Shown in pieces: positions 31,479 through 42,734 of a stretch of DNA of 64,000 bases. The notes beneath the pieces were generated by a model. It was not told the origin of the DNA, did no database searches, and saw nothing but the letters and a program-made list of their open reading frames with translations. Source of the stretch: Dermacoccus nishinomiyaensis. GTDB taxonomy: Bacteria; Actinomycetota; Actinomycetes; Actinomycetales; Dermatophilaceae. How positions within the stretch are numbered: the stretch's first letter is position 1; every line of letters starts with the position of its first letter. Position numbers and translations under genes: made by a program. The DNA lies in the NCBI RefSeq assembly GCF_900447535.1, contig NZ_UFXX01000001.1:310001-374000 (forward strand), in the 5' to 3' direction.

Positions 31479-33106
31479 CGAGCCTCGCCTCCGGACATCT
31501 TCGTCAGGGCCGCGACGACCTGCTTCAGGCCCGCGTCGTGGTCGGCGAGGTGCAGCCGCAGGACGGGCCGGCCGTGGTCGGCGAGGACGGAGGCGTCACC
31601 ACCGGCCTGCGCATCGCAGAACTGCCCGAAGGTGAAGTCGCGCCCGGGCACGGCGAGATCCTCGCCGGGGACGGTCGTGATCTGCAGGTACACACCGTTC
31701 GCCGGGCCGCCCTTGTGGTACTGGCCGGTCGAGTGCAGGAAGCGCGGGCCCCACCCGAAGGTGACGGGTCGTTCCAGCGCACTCTGCAGCGGCGCGCGCG
31801 TCGCGGCCAGCTCGGTGTCGGCGAGACGGTCGAGGTAGGCCATGACGGCGAGGTAACCCGTCGGCGTCAGCTGTGCGACGAGCGCCTGGAGCGCCGCATC
31901 GAGCGTGTCGGCGCCCGCGAGGAAGTCGGGGCCCGCCGTGCGAACCTCAACGGCGCCGTCGACGAACGCAGGAGCATCAGCGGCGCCCATGCCCGCGTCG
32001 AGCAGTTCGCGCGCCGCGGCCTTCGCCGACTCGACGTCCGGCTGGTCGAACGGGTTGATGCCGATGAGGCGGCCGGCGACGGCCGTCGCGACCTCCCACA
32101 GCAGCATCTGCGCGCCCAGCGAACCCGAGACGGTCGTGACGGAGTCGCCCTCAGGGGTGCGCTCGTCGTCCTCGGCCGTGAGCAGGACCAGGTTCTCGTC
32201 CGCGGCGAGGCTCGAGGGCTCGTCACGCCCGACGACGACGGGCAGCAGGCCCTTGCCGTCCTTGCCCGTCGACTCGGCGATGAGCTGCTCGATCCAGTCA
32301 CCGAAGCCCGGGATCTGCGTCCCGGCGTCGGCGAGGATCACCTTGTCGCGCAGGGGAGAGGTGCCCCCGAGCACGGCGCCCAGCTGTAGGCCCGGGTTGG
32401 CCCCGTCGTCCTCGGCGAGCAGGTCCGTGACGGACTCGGCCTCGTCGAGCAGGGCCTCGACGTCCGCGCCGGCGAGGCCGGAGGGGACGAGACCGAAGGC
32501 GGTCAGAGCCGAGTAGCGCCCGCCGACGTTCGGGTCGGCGTTGACGACGGTGAAGCCGCCGGCACGCGAGCTCTCGTCGAGCGGCGAACCCGGGTCGGTG
32601 ACGATGACGATGCGCTCGGTCGGGTCGATGCCCGCGTCCTCGAACGCCTGCTCATACACGCGACGCTGGCTGTCGGTCTCGACCGTCGAGCCCGACTTCG
32701 ACGAGACGACGACGAGGGTGTGCTCGAGGTCCTCGGCGAGGGCGGTGCGCACCATGTCGGGCTGGGAGGAGTCGAGCACGACGAGCGGAACACCCGCGGT
32801 CGCGCAGATGACCTCCGGCGCGAGCGACGAACCGCCCATGCCGCACAGGACGACGCGAGTCAGGCCCTGGGAGGTGAACTTCTCGCGCAGCGCGGCGATC
32901 TCACCGACGAGAGGACGGGATGAGCGGGCGAGGCCCACCCAGGACAGTCGTTTCGCGGCTTCGGACTCGGCGTCGGAACCCCACAGCGTGGGATCCTGCG
33001 CGAAGAGTCGGCTCGCGAACTTCTCGGCGACGAGCGCCGGGACGGCAGCGTCGATCGCTGCCGCCCCGGCACCCACGGTGCCGAGGCTGACACCGGAGGA
33101 GGTCAC
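31475..33106 (-). CDS. pgi: Glucose-6-phosphate isomerase (actinobacterial pentose-phosphate operon type)
   Basis: Pgi interconverts glucose and fructose 6-phosphate. The 543-residue protein has two SIS sugar-isomerase domains: [15 protein letters not shown] and [13 protein letters not shown] bind the phosphate, and the [15 protein letters not shown] stretch follows. The GTG at 33106 overlaps the tal stop (GTGA). The position between tal and zwf is seen in other actinobacteria, some of which fuse tal and pgi. Upstream in-frame sequence is tal in another frame and is not included. Confidence 0.9.
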   Translation of the reverse strand: MTSSGVSLGTVGAGAAAIDAAVPALVAEKFASRLFAQDPTLWGSDAESEAAKRLSWVGLARSSRPLVGEIAALREKFTSQGLTRVVLCGMGGSSLAPEVICATAGVPLVVLDSSQPDMVRTALAEDLEHTLVVVSSKSGSTVETDSQRRVYEQAFEDAGIDPTERIVIVTDPGSPLDESSRAGGFTVVNADPNVGGRYSALTAFGLVPSGLAGADVEALLDEAESVTDLLAEDDGANPGLQLGAVLGGTSPLRDKVILADAGTQIPGFGDWIEQLIAESTGKDGKGLLPVVVGRDEPSSLAADENLVLLTAEDDERTPEGDSVTTVSGSLGAQMLLWEVATAVAGRLIGINPFDQPDVESAKAAARELLDAGMGAADAPAFVDGAVEVRTAGPDFLAGADTLDAALQALVAQLTPTGYLAVMAYLDRLADTELAATRAPLQSALERPVTFGWGPRFLHSTGQYHKGGPANGVYLQITTVPGEDLAVPGRDFTFGQFCDAQAGGDASVLADHGRPVLRLHLADHDAGLKQVVAALTKMSGGEAR

Positions 33107-34224
33107 TTGTTCTCGCCTGCCTTCTCGAGTTCGGAACGGACGGAGCCGAGCAGCTCTTCCCAGGACTTCTCGAACTTGTCGAGGCCCTCGGTCTCGAGCT
33201 TGTCGACGACGTCGGCGTAGGAGACGCCGGCGTGCTCGAGGGCGTCCATCGTCGCCTTCGCCTCGTCGTAGGTGCCGGAGATGCGGTCGCCCTCGACCGT
33301 GCCGTGGTCGGCGAGCGCGGCGAGCGTCTTCGGCGGCATCGTGTTGACCGTGTTCGGCGCGGCGAGCTCGGTCACGTACAGCGTGTCCGGCAGGCTCGGG
33401 TCCTTGACGCCCGTCGAGGCCCACAGGGGACGCTGCACGTGCGCGCCGTCGTCGGCGAGGGTCTGCCAGCGCGGCGTCGAGAAGACCTCCCCGAACGCCT
33501 GGTAGGCGAGGCGCGCGTTGGCGATGCCGGCCTTCGACTTGAGGGCCTTCGCCTCGTCGGTGCCGACGGCGTCGAGACGCGCGTCGAACTCGGTGTCGAC
33601 GCGGCTGACGAAGAAGGAGGCGACGGAGCGGATCTTCGACAGGTCCTTGCCGTTCTCACGGGCCTGTTCGAGGCCGGTGAGGAAGGCGTTCATGACGCCG
33701 CGGTAGCGGTCGAGGGAGAAGATCAGCGTGACGTTGACGCTGATGCCCTCGGCGAGCACGGCGCTGATCGCGGGCAGACCCTCGACCGTCGCCGGGATCT
33801 TGATCATGCAGTTCTCGCGCCCGATCGTCTCCCACAGCTGCTTCGCCATGGTGACGGTGCCCTCGGTGTCGCGCGCCATGCGCGGGTCGACCTCGATGGA
33901 GACGCGCCCGTCCTCACCGTTCGTCGCGTCGTAGACGGGGCGCAGGATGTCGCACGCGGCCATGACGTCCTTCGTCGTGATCGCGAAGACGGCCTCGTCG
34001 ACGCCCTGGCCGGCTGCTGCCAGCTCGGCGACCTGCTCGTTGTAGGCGGAGCCGTCGGACAGGGCCGTCGCGAAGATCGTCGGGTTCGAGGTGACACCGA
34101 CGACGTTGTTCGTCTCGACGAGCTTCGACAGCTCGTCACCGGTGACCATCGGACGGTTGAGGTCGTCGAGCCAGATGGAGACGCCCGCGTCGGACAAGGC
34201 CTGGGTGTTGGCGTTCTGAGTCAT
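33103..34224 (-). CDS. tal: Transaldolase
   Basis: Transaldolase moves a dihydroxyacetone unit between sugar phosphates. The 373-residue protein has the family opening [26 protein letters not shown], and the region around [17 protein letters not shown] where the Schiff-base lysine lies. The ATG at 34224 is seven bases downstream of the tkt stop. An in-frame start farther upstream would run into tkt and is rejected. Confidence 0.96.
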   Translation of the reverse strand: MTQNANTQALSDAGVSIWLDDLNRPMVTGDELSKLVETNNVVGVTSNPTIFATALSDGSAYNEQVAELAAAGQGVDEAVFAITTKDVMAACDILRPVYDATNGEDGRVSIEVDPRMARDTEGTVTMAKQLWETIGRENCMIKIPATVEGLPAISAVLAEGISVNVTLIFSLDRYRGVMNAFLTGLEQARENGKDLSKIRSVASFFVSRVDTEFDARLDAVGTDEAKALKSKAGIANARLAYQAFGEVFSTPRWQTLADDGAHVQRPLWASTGVKDPSLPDTLYVTELAAPNTVNTMPPKTLAALADHGTVEGDRISGTYDEAKATMDALEHAGVSYADVVDKLETEGLDKFEKSWEELLGSVRSELEKAGENK

Positions 34225-34231
34225 GGATGAA

Positions 34232-36379
34232 TCACTTTCCTTCGACAGCTGCGATGGATGCTTCGGCGGCCTCGACGACCTTCGCGGGCGTGAAGCCGAA
34301 CTCGGTGAACAGCGTCTTGGCGTCGGCCGAGGCGCCGAAGTGGTCGATGCCGACGACACGACCGTCCGTGCCGACGATGTCGTACCAGCTCATCGGGTGG
34401 CCGGCTTCCACGGCGACGCGCGCCTTGATGTTCTTCGGCAGCACGCTCTCCTTGTAGGAGTCGTCCTGTGCGTCGAACCACTCGCGGCACGGCATGGAGA
34501 CCACACGGGTGGCAACACCCTTGGCCTCGAGTTCCTTCCGCGCCTCGACGGCGAGCGACAGCTCCGACCCCGTGGCGACGAGGATGATGTTCGGCTCGCC
34601 CTCGCTGTCGGCGAGAACGTAGCCGCCCTTGGTGGTGCCCTCGGCGGATGCGAACTCGGAGCGGTCGAGCGTCGGCAGCTCCTGACGGCTCAAGATGAGG
34701 CCGGTCGGGGCATCCGTCGTCTCGAGGATCTTCTTCCACGCCTGAGCCGTCTCGTTCGCGTCACCGGGGCGCACGACGTTGAGGTTCGGGATGGCGCGCA
34801 GCGCGCTCAGGTGCTCGATCGGCTGGTGCGTCGGGCCGTCCTCACCGACGCCGATCGAGTCGTGCGTCCACACGAACGTCGACGGGATCTGCTGGATGGC
34901 GGCGAGGCGCACCGCGGGGCGCATGTAGTCGGAGAACACGAGGAACGTGCCGCCGTAGGCGCGCGTCAGGCCCTCGAGCTCGATGCCGTTGAGGATCATG
35001 CCCATGGCGTTCTCGCGGATGCCGAAGTGCAGCGTACGGCCGTACGGGTTGCCCTTCCACGTGCTCGTCGAACGCTCTTCGGGGATGAACGACGGCTGAT
35101 TGTCCATCGTCGTGTTGTTCGAGCCGGCGAGGTCGGCGCTACCGCCCCACAGCTCGGGCACGACGTCGGCGAGTGCGTTGAGCACCTTGCCGGACGCGGC
35201 GCGCGAGGCGATGCCCTTGGCGTCGGCCTCGAAGACCGGGAGGACCTCGTCGAAGTTCGCCGGCAGCTTCTTGGCCTGGACGCGCTCGAGCAGCTCCGCC
35301 GCCTCGGGGTTGGCCGACTTCCACGCGTCGAACTTCTTCGTCCACTCGGCGTGAGCGGCCTGTCCGCGCTGGATCGCCTTGCGGGTGTGCGCGATGACGG
35401 CGTCGTCGACCTCGAAGGTCTGCTCCGGGTCGAACCCGAGCAGCTCCTTCGTCGCCTTGATCTCGTCCTCACCGAGCGCGGAACCGTGGGCCTTGCCCGT
35501 GTTCTGCTTCGTCGGCGCGGGGTAGGCGATGATCGTGCGCAGGATGACGATGGACGGCTTGTCCGTGACCTTCTTGCCCTCTTCGATCGCCTCGAACAGC
35601 GCGTCGACGTCCTCGGTGTACTTGCCGCCGTCCTTCGCGGAGGCGCGCCAGTCGACGACGCGCACGTCCCAGCCGTACGACTCGTAGCGCTTGGCGACGT
35701 CCTCGGAGAAGGAGACGTTCGTGTCGTCCTCGATCGAGATGTAGTTCTCGTCATAGACGAGGGTCAGGTTGCCGAGCTGCTGGTGACCGGCCAGGGAGCT
35801 GGCCTCGGCCGTCACACCCTCCATGATGTCGCCGTCGGAGGCGATGACGTAGACGTGGTGGTCGAACGGCGACTCGCCGGCCGGCGTCTTCGGGTCGTAC
35901 AGGCCCTTCTGACGGCGCTGCGCCATCGCCATGCCGACGGCGGAGGCGAGGCCCGATCCGAGCGGGCCCGTCGTGATGTCGACGCCCTTGGTGTGGTGCA
36001 CCTCGGGGTGGCCGGGGGTCTTCGAACCCCACGTGCGAAGCGCCTTCAGGTCGTCGAGCTCGAGGCCCGAACCGGACAGGTAGAGCTGGACATACTGCGT
36101 GAGCGAGGAGTGACCGCAGGACAGGACGAAACGGTCGCGGCCGATCCACTCGGTGTCGGTGGGGTCGTACGTCATGAGGTTCTGGTAGATGAGGTAGGCG
36201 ACGGGTGCCAGGCTCATCGCGGTGCCAGGGTGGCCGTTGCCGACCTTCTGGACAGCGTCGGCGGCCAGCAGGCGGGCCGTGTCGACGGCCCGGACGTCGA
36301 TGTCGCTCCAGCCGGCCTTGTCAGCCTTCGGCAGGGCGAGTGCGTCGGAACGCTCGGGGGTGGACTGATCCGTGGTCAC
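34232..36379 (-). CDS. tkt: Transketolase
   Basis: Transketolase transfers two-carbon units with thiamine diphosphate. The 715-residue protein shows [13 protein letters not shown], the cofactor site around [11 protein letters not shown], and the C-terminal pyrimidine-domain motif [18 protein letters not shown]. The GTG at 36379 follows AAGGAGC, a good ribosome-binding site. It is the first gene of the six-gene operon; a TAGGCT -10 lies upstream. Confidence 0.97.
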   Translation of the reverse strand: MTTDQSTPERSDALALPKADKAGWSDIDVRAVDTARLLAADAVQKVGNGHPGTAMSLAPVAYLIYQNLMTYDPTDTEWIGRDRFVLSCGHSSLTQYVQLYLSGSGLELDDLKALRTWGSKTPGHPEVHHTKGVDITTGPLGSGLASAVGMAMAQRRQKGLYDPKTPAGESPFDHHVYVIASDGDIMEGVTAEASSLAGHQQLGNLTLVYDENYISIEDDTNVSFSEDVAKRYESYGWDVRVVDWRASAKDGGKYTEDVDALFEAIEEGKKVTDKPSIVILRTIIAYPAPTKQNTGKAHGSALGEDEIKATKELLGFDPEQTFEVDDAVIAHTRKAIQRGQAAHAEWTKKFDAWKSANPEAAELLERVQAKKLPANFDEVLPVFEADAKGIASRAASGKVLNALADVVPELWGGSADLAGSNNTTMDNQPSFIPEERSTSTWKGNPYGRTLHFGIRENAMGMILNGIELEGLTRAYGGTFLVFSDYMRPAVRLAAIQQIPSTFVWTHDSIGVGEDGPTHQPIEHLSALRAIPNLNVVRPGDANETAQAWKKILETTDAPTGLILSRQELPTLDRSEFASAEGTTKGGYVLADSEGEPNIILVATGSELSLAVEARKELEAKGVATRVVSMPCREWFDAQDDSYKESVLPKNIKARVAVEAGHPMSWYDIVGTDGRVVGIDHFGASADAKTLFTEFGFTPAKVVEAAEASIAAVEGK

Positions 36380-36417
36380 GGGTCTGGCTCCTTCGTGTCG
36401 GAATCGAACTCGAGGCG

Positions 36418-36459
36418 AGCCTAGTCCTCGTCGAGGTCGCGAGTCACCCTGAGTAGACT
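36418..36459. promoter_or_regulatory. Divergent promoter region between tkt and ctaB
   Basis: A TAGGCT -10 for tkt lies on the minus strand (36423-36418) and a TAGACT -10 for ctaB on the plus strand (36454-36459). The -35 regions are not clear. Confidence 0.4.
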
Positions 36460-36512
36460 GGCCTGAGACGGACCCTCGTCCGCCTGCCCCGATCGCACCG
36501 ATGAAGGACACC

Positions 36513-37478
36513 GTGACAGCGCTCGAACAGGACACGACCGTGCCGAACCGCGAGGCCACAGGCCCCGTCGGTGACCGCTCGCTCAAGGCGAAGATCGGCG
36601 ACTACATCGCGCTGACGAAGCCGCGCATCATCGAGTTGCTGCTCGTCACGACGTTCCCGGTGATGTTTCTCGCCGAGCGCGGCGTACCGGAGGCATGGCT
36701 CATCGTCGCGACGCTGGTCGGCGGCACGCTGTCGGCGTCCTCGGCGAACGTGCTCAACTGCTACCTCGACCGCGACATCGACAAGCTCATGCACCGCACC
36801 GAGGGGCGACCGCTCGTCACGGGGGCGATCACGCCGCGGGCCGCGCTGATCTTCGGCCTCGTGCTCGGCGTCGCCGCGACACTGTGGCTGGGGCTGCTCG
36901 TCAACTGGCTGAGCGCATGGCTCTCGCTCGGCGCCATCGTGCTGTACGTGGGCTTCTACACGATCCTGCTGAAGCGCCGCACGTCGCAGAACATCGTGTG
37001 GGGCGGCGTCGCCGGATGCATGCCGGTGCTCATCGGCTGGTCCGCCGTCACGAACTCGGTGTCGTGGTCGGCGCTCGTGCTTTTCCTCGTCGTCTTCTTC
37101 TGGACGCCGCCGCACTACTGGCCGCTGTCGATGCGGTTCAAGGACGACTACGCGAACGCCGGCGTCCCCATGCTGCCCGTCATCGCCGAGGACGTGACCG
37201 TCGGCAAGCAGATCGTCGCCTACTCGTGGGTGACGGTGCTGACGTCGCTCGCGCTCATCCCGATCGCGCCCATGGGATGGATCTACGCCGTCATCGCCGT
37301 CGTCTCCGGCGCCGTGTTCCTGCTCGAGGCGCACATGCTGCTCAAGCGCGCGAAGGAAGGCGCCCCGTACTCGGTGCTCAAGCCGATGCGCCTGTTCCAC
37401 TACTCGATCAGCTACCTGACGCTGCTGTTCATCGGCGTCGCCCTCGACCCGATCTGGTACTACGCGGTCATCCGCTGA
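36513..37478 (+). CDS. ctaB: Protoheme IX farnesyltransferase (heme O synthase)
   Basis: CtaB adds a farnesyl group to heme B, making heme O for cytochrome oxidase. The 321-residue, multi-span UbiA-family protein shows [22 protein letters not shown] (metal-diphosphate binding aspartates) and [17 protein letters not shown] at 36513 is preferred because AAGGAC sits just before it; ATG at 36501 is the alternative. It is divergent from tkt, as in mycobacteria. Confidence 0.94.
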   Translation: MTALEQDTTVPNREATGPVGDRSLKAKIGDYIALTKPRIIELLLVTTFPVMFLAERGVPEAWLIVATLVGGTLSASSANVLNCYLDRDIDKLMHRTEGRPLVTGAITPRAALIFGLVLGVAATLWLGLLVNWLSAWLSLGAIVLYVGFYTILLKRRTSQNIVWGGVAGCMPVLIGWSAVTNSVSWSALVLFLVVFFWTPPHYWPLSMRFKDDYANAGVPMLPVIAEDVTVGKQIVAYSWVTVLTSLALIPIAPMGWIYAVIAVVSGAVFLLEAHMLLKRAKEGAPYSVLKPMRLFHYSISYLTLLFIGVALDPIWYYAVIR

Positions 37479-37511
37479 TCACACCGAGTCACCGACACGC
37501 ATCGACTCACT

Positions 37512-37551
37512 GACGAAGCGGGCCCCACCATCTGGTGAGGCCCGCTTCGTC
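37512..37551. terminator. Strong terminator between convergent ctaB and ctaA
   Basis: GACGAAGCGGGCC (37512-37524) pairs with GGCCCGCTTCGTC (37539-37551), and the loop contains a further CACCA/TGGTG pairing. It lies 34 bases after ctaB. The remaining bases up to the end of ctaA show no further feature. Confidence 0.8.
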
Positions 37552-37690
37552 GTCCGGTGGACACACTCGCGATTCATGTCCACGCCTGCGATTTTCGTCC
37601 ACATTCGCGGCCACCTGGTCAAGTCCGACGATTGCCGCCGCCAGCGATGAGACGGGTCGTGGTGGAGGGGAAGTCGGCGGAGCAGGCGTC

Positions 37691-38638
37691 TCAGGGGCGC
37701 TCGCGCAGGGAGCAGAGGGCCCAGGTCATCCACGTGACGAGCAGGCACGCGCCGAGCATGTGGAACAGCACCGGCACCCACGGCACGCCCGTGAAGTACT
37801 GGACGTAGCCGAGCACGCCCTGCAGCAGAGTGATGACGAGCAGGCCGATCCAGGTGCGTCGCGTGGTGGCAGGGCTGCGCAGGACGAACAGCGAGAGCAG
37901 GACGGCGACGACGAGCCCGCAGAACAGCATGACGGCGTCGGCGTGCAGCCACGCGACGCTCCGCGCGTCCCACCCGGTGCGGGCGGGCTCGTCGGCATCG
38001 CCGCTGTGCGGACCGGAACCGGTCACCATCGTGCCGAGCACGAGAACGACGAACGCGAGAACGGCGGCGATCTTCGCGACGACGGCGATGGGCGTCGGCA
38101 CGAGCGGTCGCTTCGGCCCGTCGCCCTCGCGCCCACGCCACACGAGCCACGCGGACGCCGTGACGAGCAGCATTGACAGCATGAAGTGCAAGGCCACGAT
38201 GAACGGGTTGAGATCCATGTGAACCGTGATGCCACCGACGACGGCCTGCAGCACGATGCCGAGGACGACGCACCCGGCGGGCAGGAGCAGGCGACGACGC
38301 GTGCGAGCCCAGAAGAAGATGCCCAGGCACAGCGCGATGGCGACGATACCGACGACGCCCGTCAGCGTCCGGTTGCCGAACTCGATGTACTTGTGCCAGG
38401 ACTGTTCCTGCTCCGGCACCGGCGTGTACGAGCCGGGAACGCACTGCGGCCATGTCGGGCACCCGAGCCCCGAACCGGTGAGACGCACGAGCCCACCCGT
38501 CACGACGATGCCGATCTCGACGACCAGGTTGAGCCAGAACAGCCGCTTCAACCACGGGTTGACGGGACGAGATTCAGGAGGCGCGACGGGCGCGGCGCCA
38601 ACGGCCGCGTCGGACGTCATCGGGGAGGAGTGAGTCAC
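37691..38638 (-). CDS. ctaA: Heme A synthase
   Basis: CtaA oxidises the C-8 methyl of heme O to give heme A. The roughly 315-residue membrane protein has eight hydrophobic segments; heme-ligand histidines are visible in WHKYIEFGNRTLTG and ALHFMLSMLLV, and the GLGCPTWPQC loop carries the paired cysteines of the Gram-positive type. GTG at 38638 lies eight bases after a TACGCT -10, so a leaderless start is likely; TTG at 38647 and ATG at 38620 are alternatives. Confidence 0.93.
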   Translation of the reverse strand: MTHSSPMTSDAAVGAAPVAPPESRPVNPWLKRLFWLNLVVEIGIVVTGGLVRLTGSGLGCPTWPQCVPGSYTPVPEQEQSWHKYIEFGNRTLTGVVGIVAIALCLGIFFWARTRRRLLLPAGCVVLGIVLQAVVGGITVHMDLNPFIVALHFMLSMLLVTASAWLVWRGREGDGPKRPLVPTPIAVVAKIAAVLAFVVLVLGTMVTGSGPHSGDADEPARTGWDARSVAWLHADAVMLFCGLVVAVLLSLFVLRSPATTRRTWIGLLVITLLQGVLGYVQYFTGVPWVPVLFHMLGACLLVTWMTWALCSLRERP

Positions 38639-38772
38639 GACATCCAAGCGTAGTGGGCGCCCATCACAGATCGGACGCCCGGGCGCGCCTGGGGCGGGGG
38701 ACCTTCGTCACCACCTGCCGGAGCCACGTGGGCGCTAGGCACAGGCTCGCTTGCCACGCAGCAGGGAAAATT

Positions 38773-39612
38773 TCAGTCGGACCAGCGGAACAACCGCGAC
38801 GCGGCGAACGTCAGCACAGCACCCCAGATGACGAGCACGACGAGGGGGAGCGCCAGCGGTCCCGAGCCGGTGAGCGCCGAGCGCAGACCGTCGCCGAGCG
38901 CGCCGGTGGGCAGGAAGCGCGCGATCGGCTCCCACCACGACGGGTACTGCGTGGTCGCGAGCAGCAGGCCACCGCCGACGGCGAGCAGGACCCACAGCAG
39001 GTTTGCGACGACGAGGACACCCTCGGCGCGGATCCGGCCCGCGACGACGAGAGCGAGCGCGACGAATACCCAGCACGCGAGCAGCAGGAACACGATGGCG
39101 AGCGGCACGCCCACCCAGTGCGGGTGCCAGCCGAGCACGAGCCCGAGCCCGCCGAGGACGAGCGTCTGCACCGCGACGACACCGGCGACCGCCACCGCCT
39201 TGGCGACGAGCAAGCCGCGGCTGCCGAGGGGCGTCACACCGAGCAGTCGCAGCACGCCGTAGCGTCGGTCGAAGCCCGTCGCGATGGCCTGGCCGGTGAA
39301 CGCCGTCGACACCACGGCGAGCGCGAGGATGCCCGGCGTCGCGAGGTCGATCCGGCGCCCCGGGCCGAGATCCGGCGTCGAGGCGAAGTGCAGTCCGAGC
39401 AGGGCCATCGCCGGGAGCAGCAAGGAGACGAGCAGCTGCTCGCCGTTCGCGAGCAACGTGCGGCCCTCGAACGCCGCCTGGGCGCGCATCCGTCGGCCGG
39501 GCGCAGCCGCCCGGGTCGTCGCGTCAGCAGCCATCGAGCGCTTGGAGGGCACCTCGGCCATCGATGTCGTCGAGGACGCCGACGTCGCCGGGGTCGAATC
39601 GGGGCGGGTCAT
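38773..39612 (-). CDS. ABC-2 type transporter permease
   Basis: A 279-residue membrane protein with about six hydrophobic segments, preceded by a polar N-terminal stretch of some 45 residues. Its layout matches ABC-2 permeases (FTGQAIATGFDRRYGVLRLLGVTPL). It overlaps the ATPase gene by four bases. The same pair sits between ctaA and sufR in mycobacteria. The transported substance is unknown; a role in heme/cytochrome assembly is only suggested by position. Confidence 0.85.
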   Translation of the reverse strand: MTRPDSTPATSASSTTSMAEVPSKRSMAADATTRAAAPGRRMRAQAAFEGRTLLANGEQLLVSLLLPAMALLGLHFASTPDLGPGRRIDLATPGILALAVVSTAFTGQAIATGFDRRYGVLRLLGVTPLGSRGLLVAKAVAVAGVVAVQTLVLGGLGLVLGWHPHWVGVPLAIVFLLLACWVFVALALVVAGRIRAEGVLVVANLLWVLLAVGGGLLLATTQYPSWWEPIARFLPTGALGDGLRSALTGSGPLALPLVVLVIWGAVLTFAASRLFRWSD

Positions 39613-40352
39613 CGCGCGGCCTCCGTCAGGTCGAAGTAGACGTCCTCGAGGTCACGCCCGTGGGTGACCGCATCCAGCGTGCCCTGCGCCACGCACGTTC
39701 CCGCGTTCATGATGACGACGTGGTCGGCGAGGCGTTCAGCCTCCTCGAACGAATGCGTCGTGACGACGACGCTCGCGCCGCGGTCGCGTTCGTCGCTGAT
39801 GATCGCCCACACCTCGCGGCGGGCGTGCGGGTCGAGGCCGGCGGTGGGTTCGTCGAGGAACAGCAGGTCGGGCTGCCCCACCATCGCCGCCGCGAGTGCG
39901 ACCCGCTGGCGCTGGCCCCCGGACAGGCGTCGCACGCTCGTGCGGTTGTACGACGGGATCTCCAGGCGCGCGGCGAGCTCGTCGACGTCGCGGGGGGCGC
40001 GGTAGAACGACGCGAGGTGACGCAGCAGCGCCATCGGCTTGGTTCCCATCGGCAGCCCGCCGTCCTGCAGCATGACACCGACGCGCGCGCGATGATCGGC
40101 ATCGGCGTTCCACGGTTCGACCCCGAGCACCTGGATGCTGCCCGAATCGGGGCGCCGCAGCCCCTCTGCCATCTCGATGACGCTCGTCTTGCCCGCGCCG
40201 TTGCGGCCGAGAACGGCCGTCACTCGACCGGCGGGAGCGCTCCACGACAGCCCGCGCAGGGCGGGGTTGCCGGAGTAGGCGTGCGTGACGTCGCGGATGT
40301 CGACGGCAGCCCTCGCGGCGCCGTCGTCGGGGCTTGCGGGCAGTTTCGGCAC
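39609..40352 (-). CDS. ABC transporter ATP-binding protein
   Basis: A 247-residue ABC ATPase with Walker A LGRNGAGKTS, Q-loop region VGVMLQDGGLP, signature LSGGQRQRVALAAA and Walker B LLFLDEPTAGLDP, plus the H-loop TTHSFEEAE. It pairs with the permease just downstream and is divergent from sufR. Substrate unknown. Confidence 0.9.
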   Translation of the reverse strand: MPKLPASPDDGAARAAVDIRDVTHAYSGNPALRGLSWSAPAGRVTAVLGRNGAGKTSVIEMAEGLRRPDSGSIQVLGVEPWNADADHRARVGVMLQDGGLPMGTKPMALLRHLASFYRAPRDVDELAARLEIPSYNRTSVRRLSGGQRQRVALAAAMVGQPDLLFLDEPTAGLDPHARREVWAIISDERDRGASVVVTTHSFEEAERLADHVVIMNAGTCVAQGTLDAVTHGRDLEDVYFDLTEAAR

Positions 40353-40449
40353 CCGTGAAGTCTACGCGCGACCCGGCGCCGGGCCCGGGCGCGTCGACTC
40401 CCGCGTCGAGGTGAGGTGAACCTCAGTTTCACTCTCCGAGGGAATTACG

Positions 40450-40470
40450 CAACATTGGTGTTGTTAATTT
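40450..40470 (+). promoter_or_regulatory. SufR operator and suf promoter
   Basis: CAAC-N6-GTTG at 40450-40463 is the inverted repeat known as the SufR site in cyanobacteria. A TAATTT -10 (40465-40470) follows directly, so bound SufR would cover the promoter. This is one of the few AT-rich spots in the window. The 151-base gap also holds a GC-rich palindromic stretch near 40373-40395 with no assigned role. Confidence 0.65.
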
Positions 40471-40503
40471 AGGTGTGAGCCGTTCACGCGAAGGAGGTCG
40501 ACC

Positions 40504-41319
40504 ATGAACACGCCCACGAACGTGAGCACGCAGCAGGCGGCCTCGAACGCAACGGCACCGGCCACCTCGACCCGCGAACGCGTCCGTACGGCCGTCTCCG
40601 AGCACGGCCCCGTGACGGCGGCCGAGCTGGGGCAGCGGATGAACCTCACGCCCGCGGCCATGCGCCGTCACCTCGACGCTCTGCTCGCTGACGGCCTCAT
40701 CGCCGAACGCGAGGCCCCGACGACAGGTGCACGCCGGCGCGGTCGCCCTGCGCGCGCCTACGTCCTCACCGAAGCCGGCCACGGCGCGATGCCCGACGGC
40801 TACGATGCTCTCGCCTCGCAGGTCATCGAGCACCTCATCGAGCTCGGGGGAGAGCAGGCACTCGTCGCCGTCGCGCAGGAACGTGCCCGCGAGCTGGCCC
40901 ACAGCGTCCGTCCCGCCGTCGAGGCCGCCGGTGACGACCCCGACGCCCGCGCCGACGCCCTCGCACGCGCCCTGTCCCGTCAGGGCTTTGCCGCCTCGAC
41001 GCGTCCCGTCGCGGAGGGAACCCCGCTCGCCGGCGTACAGCTGTGCCAGGGGCACTGCCCGGTGCAGCACGTCGCGGCGAGCCACCCCGAGTTCTGCGAG
41101 GCCGAGCGTGCCGCGTTCTCCGAGGTCCTGGGCGTGCACGTGCAGCGCCTGGCCTCCCTCGCGCACGGTGACCACGTCTGCACGACGTTCATCCCGACGC
41201 CCGCCGTGCCACGAGTGCAGGACGCCGGCCCGCCAGGACCGCACGCCGCGCCCGGCGTAAGCCGCCACCTCGACACCCCCGACCAGACCGACGCCCACCA
41301 GAAGAAGGAGCAGCGATGA
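40504..41319 (+). CDS. sufR: Iron-sulfur cluster-sensing repressor SufR
   Basis: A 271-residue ArsR/DeoR-like winged-helix repressor of the SUF operon. The HTH reads [24 protein letters not shown]. The C-terminal half carries cysteines in [16 protein letters not shown] and HVCTTF that would hold an Fe-S cluster. With cluster bound it represses; loss of cluster under iron or oxidative stress releases it. AAGGAGG precedes the ATG. It overlaps sufB by four bases, so it controls its own operon. Confidence 0.93.
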   Translation: MNTPTNVSTQQAASNATAPATSTRERVRTAVSEHGPVTAAELGQRMNLTPAAMRRHLDALLADGLIAEREAPTTGARRRGRPARAYVLTEAGHGAMPDGYDALASQVIEHLIELGGEQALVAVAQERARELAHSVRPAVEAAGDDPDARADALARALSRQGFAASTRPVAEGTPLAGVQLCQGHCPVQHVAASHPEFCEAERAAFSEVLGVHVQRLASLAHGDHVCTTFIPTPAVPRVQDAGPPGPHAAPGVSRHLDTPDQTDAHQKKEQR

Positions 41320-42734
41320 GCACCATCGAAGAGCTCAACCCGGGTCTTGCCGACCTCGGCCGCTACGAGTACGGATGGGCGGACACCGACACCGCCGGCG
41401 CATCCGCGAAGCGTGGCCTCAACCCCGACATCGTCGCGGACATCTCGGACCGCAAGAACGAGCCGGAGTGGATGAAGAAGCTGCGCATGAAGTCGCTCGG
41501 CCTCTTCGAGAAGAAGCCGATGCCGAACTGGGGCAGCGACCTCACGGGCATCGACTTCCAGAACATCAAGTACTTCGTGAAGTCGACGGAGAAGCAGGCC
41601 ACGACGTGGGACGAGCTTCCCGAGGACATCAAGAACACGTACGACAAGCTCGGCATCCCGGAGGCTGAGAAGCAGCGCCTCATCGCGGGCGTCGCCGCGC
41701 AGTACGAGTCTGAGGTCGTCTACCACCAGATCCGTGAGGACCTGGAGGAGAAGGGCGTCATCTTCGTCGACACCGACACGGGCCTGCGTGAGCAAGAGGA
41801 ACTCTTCCGCGAGTACTTCGGCACCGTCATCCCCGCCGGTGACAACAAGTTCGCCGCGCTCAACACGGCCGTATGGTCGGGTGGCTCGTTCATCTACGTG
41901 CCGAAGGGTGTCCACGTCGACATCCCGCTGCAGGCCTACTTCCGCATCAACACGGAGAACATGGGCCAGTTCGAGCGCACGCTCATCATCGCCGACGAGG
42001 GCTCGTACGTTCACTACGTCGAGGGCTGCACCGCGCCGATCTACAAGACCGACTCGCTTCACTCGGCCGTCGTCGAGATCGTCGTGAAGAAGAACGCACG
42101 CGTGCGCTACACGACGATCCAGAACTGGTCGAACAACGTCTACAACCTCGTCACGAAGCGCGCCACCTGCGAGGAGGGCGCGACGATGGAGTGGATCGAC
42201 GGCAACATCGGTTCCAAGGTGACGATGAAGTACCCGGCCGTCTTCCTCATGGGCGAGCACGCGCGCGGCGAGACGCTGTCGATCGCGTTCGCCGGCGAGG
42301 GCCAGCACCAGGACGCCGGCGCCAAGATGGTGCACGCCGCCCCGAACACGAGCTCGACGATCGTGTCGAAGTCCGTCGCCCGTGGCGGTGGCCGTACGTC
42401 GTACCGCGGTCTCGTGCAGGTGCTCGAGGGCGCCGAACACTCGAAGAGCTCCGTCGTCTGCGACGCGCTGCTCGTCGACCAGATCTCCCGCTCCGACACC
42501 TACCCCTACGTCGACGTCCGTGAGGACGACGTGCAGATGGGCCACGAGGCGACCGTCTCGAAGGTGTCCGAGGACCAGCTGTTCTACCTGCGCAGCCGCG
42601 GCCTGTCCGAGGAAGAAGCGATGGCGATGATCGTCCGCGGCTTCGTCGAGCCGATCGCCCGCGAGCTGCCGATGGAATACGCGCTCGAACTCAACCGTCT
42701 CATCGAACTCCAGATGGAAGGAGCCGTCGGCTGA
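41316..42734 (+). CDS. sufB: Fe-S cluster assembly scaffold SufB
   Basis: SufB with SufD and SufC forms the scaffold on which new Fe-S clusters are built. The 472-residue protein has the family opening around [19 protein letters not shown] and the [31 protein letters not shown] and [10 protein letters not shown] segments of the beta-helix, including conserved cysteines. Its stop overlaps the sufD start by one base. Confidence 0.97.
   Translation: MSTIEELNPGLADLGRYEYGWADTDTAGASAKRGLNPDIVADISDRKNEPEWMKKLRMKSLGLFEKKPMPNWGSDLTGIDFQNIKYFVKSTEKQATTWDELPEDIKNTYDKLGIPEAEKQRLIAGVAAQYESEVVYHQIREDLEEKGVIFVDTDTGLREQEELFREYFGTVIPAGDNKFAALNTAVWSGGSFIYVPKGVHVDIPLQAYFRINTENMGQFERTLIIADEGSYVHYVEGCTAPIYKTDSLHSAVVEIVVKKNARVRYTTIQNWSNNVYNLVTKRATCEEGATMEWIDGNIGSKVTMKYPAVFLMGEHARGETLSIAFAGEGQHQDAGAKMVHAAPNTSSTIVSKSVARGGGRTSYRGLVQVLEGAEHSKSSVVCDALLVDQISRSDTYPYVDVREDDVQMGHEATVSKVSEDQLFYLRSRGLSEEEAMAMIVRGFVEPIARELPMEYALELNRLIELQMEGAVG

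Noticed and set aside
29937-31838. 633-codon plus-strand open frame opposite zwf
   Set aside because: Same codon-bias artefact; zwf on the other strand has clear catalytic motifs.
33107-33424. N-terminal extension of Pgi to a start at 33424
   Set aside because: The extension is tal read in another frame; the GTG at 33106 overlapping the tal stop fits operon structure and family length.
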